From Clostridia bacterium (lineage in GTDB: Bacteria > Bacillota > Clostridia > Lachnospirales > WQUN01): 8,432 nucleotides of DNA. Below, piece by piece: positions 6,808 through 8,432 of the stretch. The notes under the pieces were generated by a model that had not been told where the DNA came from, searched no databases, and saw only the letters and a list, made by a program, of their open reading frames with translations. The number at the start of each line of letters is the position of its first letter. Position 1 is the stretch's first letter. Location: the NCBI GenBank assembly GCA_025997155.1, contig BNUF01000099.1, positions 1-8,432 of the forward strand, in the 5' to 3' direction. The translations under genes and the position numbers were made by a program.

Positions 6808-6908
6808 GCTGAATGAGTGAAAGAATAGCACTTGCGTTCATTAGCTTCCATTAAAAAACTGCATACAAAAGCTTTAAAAAAACCCTCGTGTGGCGCACGA
6901 GGGTTTTT
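6808..6908 (+). ncRNA. candidate ~100-nt small RNA
   Basis: A perfect sigma-A promoter and an intrinsic terminator delimit a transcript of about 100 nt with no credible ORF; the only ATG gives MSERI with no ribosome site. The 5' part can fold: GCT (6808-6810) with AGC (6843-6845), AATG (6812-6815) with CATT (6839-6842), and AGTG (6816-6819) with CACT (6829-6832), leaving an AT-rich single-stranded middle (about 6846-6876) before the terminator stem. It may be an antisense regulator of the convergent peptide remnant, a trans-acting RNA, or a regulator linked to the divergent feoB. It matches no RNA family I know. Confidence 0.65.
6876..6908. terminator. bidirectional intrinsic terminator
   Basis: CCCTCGTG (6883-6890) and CACGAGGG (6896-6903) form a perfect 8-bp stem with a 5-nt loop. 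T5 follows on the plus strand, and A7 before it gives U7 on the minus strand. It can end both the plus-strand small RNA and minus-strand transcripts through the tiny peptide remnant. Confidence 0.9.
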
Positions 6909-6912
6909 ATTG

Positions 6913-7001
6913 CTACGGCTTTTTGGCGTTTGCTGTCTTGTCGAGCCATTTACGTATATAATACGTTATAATGTCCGCAACTACGGCAGCTAATATACCA
7001 T
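6913..7001 (-). pseudogene. tiny hydrophobic Fst/holin-like peptide gene, frame broken
   Basis: From 6999 down to TAG 6915-6913 the minus strand encodes GILAAVVADIITYYIRKWLD then KTANAKKP: a single hydrophobic helix, a WLD junction and a basic tail, the build of small Fst-like or holin-like toxins of Bacillota that insert into the membrane. No start codon is in this frame. ATG at 7001-6999 precedes it, in a GTGATTTTATG context identical to the feoB start, but is off by one base and hits TAG. An in-frame ATG at 7020 meets TGA at 7008-7006. A single-base loss after the 7001 ATG is the simplest explanation. Transcription would end at the shared terminator. Confidence 0.5.
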
Positions 7002-7051
7002 AAAATCACAAAATTCGCATATTGACAACAAAAAAGCCCTTGCGGTATTAC
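6994..7051. repeat. promoter block repeat, copy 2
   Basis: Diverged copy of 6746-6801. On the plus strand it keeps TTGACA (7022-7027), but the -10 is TATTAC at 18-nt spacing and lies inside the terminator of the 321-aa gene, so it is probably weak. On the minus strand TGG-TATATT (7000-6992) is again an extended -10-like element pointing into the peptide remnant. Confidence 0.65.
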
Positions 7052-7060
7052 GGCGAGGGC
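7030..7060 (-). terminator. intrinsic terminator of the 321-aa gene operon
   Basis: On the minus strand GCCCTCGC (7060-7053), a 9-nt loop and GCAAGGGC (7043-7036) form an 8-bp stem with one G-U pair, followed by U6 (7035-7030). It starts 9 nt after the stop codon. A short T-run on the other side could make it partly bidirectional. Confidence 0.88.
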
Positions 7061-7068
7061 TTTTGCTG

Positions 7069-8034
7069 TTATGATACCGTGACGTACACCAAGGTTTGGT
7101 TAATGAGTTGATAGGCGATTTCCCCGTATGTGACCGGTCCGAAGAAGGTGTCAATGTTCTTGCCCTCAAGTTTCCCGTGGACGAAGTTGTTGAGGCAGTT
7201 GCAAGAGAACACGTACTCCGCGCCTTTCAGCAGACTTATTTTTGAGGCGAACTCGTCGACATAACTTTCGAACGGTTTGGCGGTCTTATATTTTATATTC
7301 GGGAAGACGGGGGCGGCGAAAGACACCGTTCCGTCGGGGGAAATTTCCTGAATCGAGGTATTGATACCAAACCCCGAATACTCTCCGACAAGCGGAAACG
7401 CTATATCTATGTTATTTTTCCTGATATATTCCGCGAATTTAACTTCTTCCCCGTCTACTTTCGCGTTCACCGCTTTGAAATCCACCTCGTCAAACTCAAT
7501 CGTAGGCGAGTTTTCGTCCTGCTCGAAGATATTCACGATACCGATAGACGCGACTTTCCCGTCGGGTATGCGTATATGGAGCGCGACGGCCTTGTCCGTG
7601 AAAGCTTCGCCAGAGACGCCGTTTATCGTCGTCGCGCTGGTCGCATGCCTTGTCGTGTTCGCGCCGCAAATCCACCCCGCGACGGTCTTGAGGAATATAT
7701 TTTCAAACTCGGGGGATTTCTCGGCGTACAGCACGTGGACTTTGGTTAGCGCGGGAATGATAAGGAGCGTATAGCCGTTGTCATACGCGTCGTTCGCGAC
7801 GTTTTGCATATCGTTTTCGTCGTACACGGACACCTTGAAATCCTCGTATTGCAGGACATTCGCGAATATACGGTCGCTTGAGGTTTTTCCGCCCTCGGCG
7901 GTCATGTACTGTTCGGCGGAGCCCGCAACCCAATTGCCCTTCGGCAGTTTTCTAATCAAATCCTCGCACCCCGCCAGGTGAAGGAGCTTGCCTTCCTGAA
8001 TCAATTTTACGGTTTCGTCAAACGTAATCAGCAT
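7069..8034 (-). CDS. conserved uncharacterised protein (DUF6976-like)
   Basis: A 321-aa soluble protein with no signal peptide or membrane helix. It starts MLITFDETVKLIQEGKLLHL and includes LPKGNWVAG (30-38), GEAFTDKAVALHIRIPDGKV mid-protein, a GFGINTS stretch, a paired Cys motif FSCNCLNNF (C278, C280) and the end YGEIAYQLINQTLVYV. This matches, from memory, a family named DUF6976 found in anaerobic Bacillota. The Gly-rich central part and late Cys motif recall FIST-type sensor proteins, which is only a resemblance. Start: ATG at 8034 with GAGAGGCGG a few bases upstream. It is the second gene of an operon, 19 nt after the 69-aa gene, and closes with its own terminator. Intact; GC-richer than the left part of the window. 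Confidence 0.88.
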   Translation of the reverse strand: MLITFDETVKLIQEGKLLHLAGCEDLIRKLPKGNWVAGSAEQYMTAEGGKTSSDRIFANVLQYEDFKVSVYDENDMQNVANDAYDNGYTLLIIPALTKVHVLYAEKSPEFENIFLKTVAGWICGANTTRHATSATTINGVSGEAFTDKAVALHIRIPDGKVASIGIVNIFEQDENSPTIEFDEVDFKAVNAKVDGEEVKFAEYIRKNNIDIAFPLVGEYSGFGINTSIQEISPDGTVSFAAPVFPNIKYKTAKPFESYVDEFASKISLLKGAEYVFSCNCLNNFVHGKLEGKNIDTFFGPVTYGEIAYQLINQTLVYVTVS

Positions 8035-8053
8035 TAAAAGCCCGCCTCTCTGT

Positions 8054-8263
8054 TCACAGGGTTTTTATCGTCTCATAGTCCTGAGACATGATACTTGAAA
8101 ATTTTTCCAAAAAGAAGTTGATTTCGGTTTTGCAGTCTTCGAGTGAAGACGGATTTTTTTGGTATACGTCCTTAAGTCTGGTAAGCATCATAGAAAATCC
8201 GAACTGCGTAAATTTGATACGGCTTTTGAGCAATTTTTCAGTCTGCGTCAGCGTTATTTTCAA
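8054..8263 (-). CDS. small helical protein, first gene of a two-gene operon
   Basis: A 69-aa protein, MKITLTQTEKLLKSRIKFTQ at the start and EDCKTEINFFLEKFSSIM later, predicted mostly helical and soluble, with no motif I recognise. I chose the TTG at 8263 because GGGGGGA lies 7 nt before it and no upstream ATG is in frame; the frame is open back to a TAA near 8308, so an ATT or ATA start further up is the only alternative. The gene ends 19 nt before the 321-aa gene, so the two are very likely co-transcribed and may interact. Confidence 0.68.
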   Translation of the reverse strand: MKITLTQTEKLLKSRIKFTQFGFSMMLTRLKDVYQKNPSSLEDCKTEINFFLEKFSSIMSQDYETIKTL

Positions 8264-8344
8264 TTCCCAGTCCCCCCTTTGAATTGAGCCTATGTGTCTG
8301 GAATGTTAGAGCCTGTTCAGCATCTCCATTTTGGGTCTTTTCGG

Positions 8345-8432
8345 CATCTTTTCCGCCGTACTGCGTCAGCGGCTCCTAGCAAACTGCTTAGGAGTGTGCG
8401 TCGTCGCCGCTTCCTTGTAAGGCGGAAAACCT
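8345..8432. repeat. imperfect palindromic element at the right edge
   Basis: Outer arms TTTTCCGCC (8349-8357) and GGCGGAAAA (8421-8429) are perfect 9-bp inverted repeats 63 bp apart. Inside lie GCGGC/GCCGC and CTCCTA/TAGGAG arms around a small loop, so the unit can fold as a long nested hairpin. No ORF is present. It looks like a dispersed intergenic palindrome or a small mobile element end; the window edge cuts the context. Confidence 0.55.

Noticed and set aside
7006..7020. TGA in the peptide frame read as an amino acid (recoding)
   Set aside because: feoB and the 69-aa gene use TGA as stop, the ATG at 7020 has no ribosome site, and a better start context exists at 7001.
7022..7051. Second strong plus-strand promoter
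   Set aside because: The -10 is TATTAC at 18 nt and lies within a terminator stem; it would read antisense into the 321-aa gene. Kept only as a repeat copy.
7361..7981. Plus-strand open frames opposite the 321-aa gene
   Set aside because: Shadows of the minus-strand gene, which has a start, ribosome site and terminator.
1..8432. CRISPR array, tRNA or rRNA
   Set aside because: No regularly spaced repeats, no cloverleaf-like or rRNA sequence was recognised by eye.

Overview
The window looks like part of a low-GC Gram-positive (Bacillota, Clostridia-like) chromosome. The evidence is a consensus sigma-A promoter (TTGACA, 17-nt spacer, TATAAT), AGGAGG-type ribosome binding sites, U-tailed hairpin terminators, a Clostridia-style short FeoB and a lipobox protein. 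No rRNA, tRNA or CRISPR array is visible, and the species cannot be named from this sequence.

Layout. Left part (1-4940), a gene graveyard: the 3' end of an IS630-type transposase runs in from the left edge (2-238). Facing it on the minus strand is an intact lipoprotein gene (659-1483). Its downstream, overlapping partner (245-669) is broken by one stop codon and one A7 frameshift. After a gene-poor stretch come minus-strand transposase wrecks: an IS256-type C-terminus (1852-2296) fused directly to an IS4-type fragment (2296-2728), then a collapsed IS66 unit in the order tnpA, tnpB, tnpC (4207 down to 3322). Between them lie an orphan leader minigene (2975-3070) and an AT-rich gene remnant (3108-3332). 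The stretch 4235-4942 holds only short coding-like pieces in shifting frames that I could not identify.

Right part (4943-8432), intact and more GC-rich: feoB, a membrane ferrous-iron transporter with a fused N-terminal G domain (4943-6697, minus), has an extended -10 promoter and a 9-bp palindrome upstream. A very strong divergent promoter points the other way and makes a roughly 100-nt RNA with no convincing ORF, ending at a bidirectional terminator. A broken gene for a tiny hydrophobic peptide runs toward the same terminator from the other side. This resembles a par/fst-like type I toxin-antitoxin layout. The promoter block is present twice (6746-6801 and 6994-7051). Next come a two-gene minus-strand operon (a 69-aa helical protein, then a 321-aa protein of a conserved uncharacterised family) with its own terminator, and an imperfect palindromic element at the right edge.

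The working genes are therefore feoB, the two-gene operon, the lipoprotein gene and probably the small RNA. Most of the rest is decayed mobile DNA. The most interesting point is the 6740-7060 control region, with its duplicated two-way promoters, sRNA and convergent peptide remnant.
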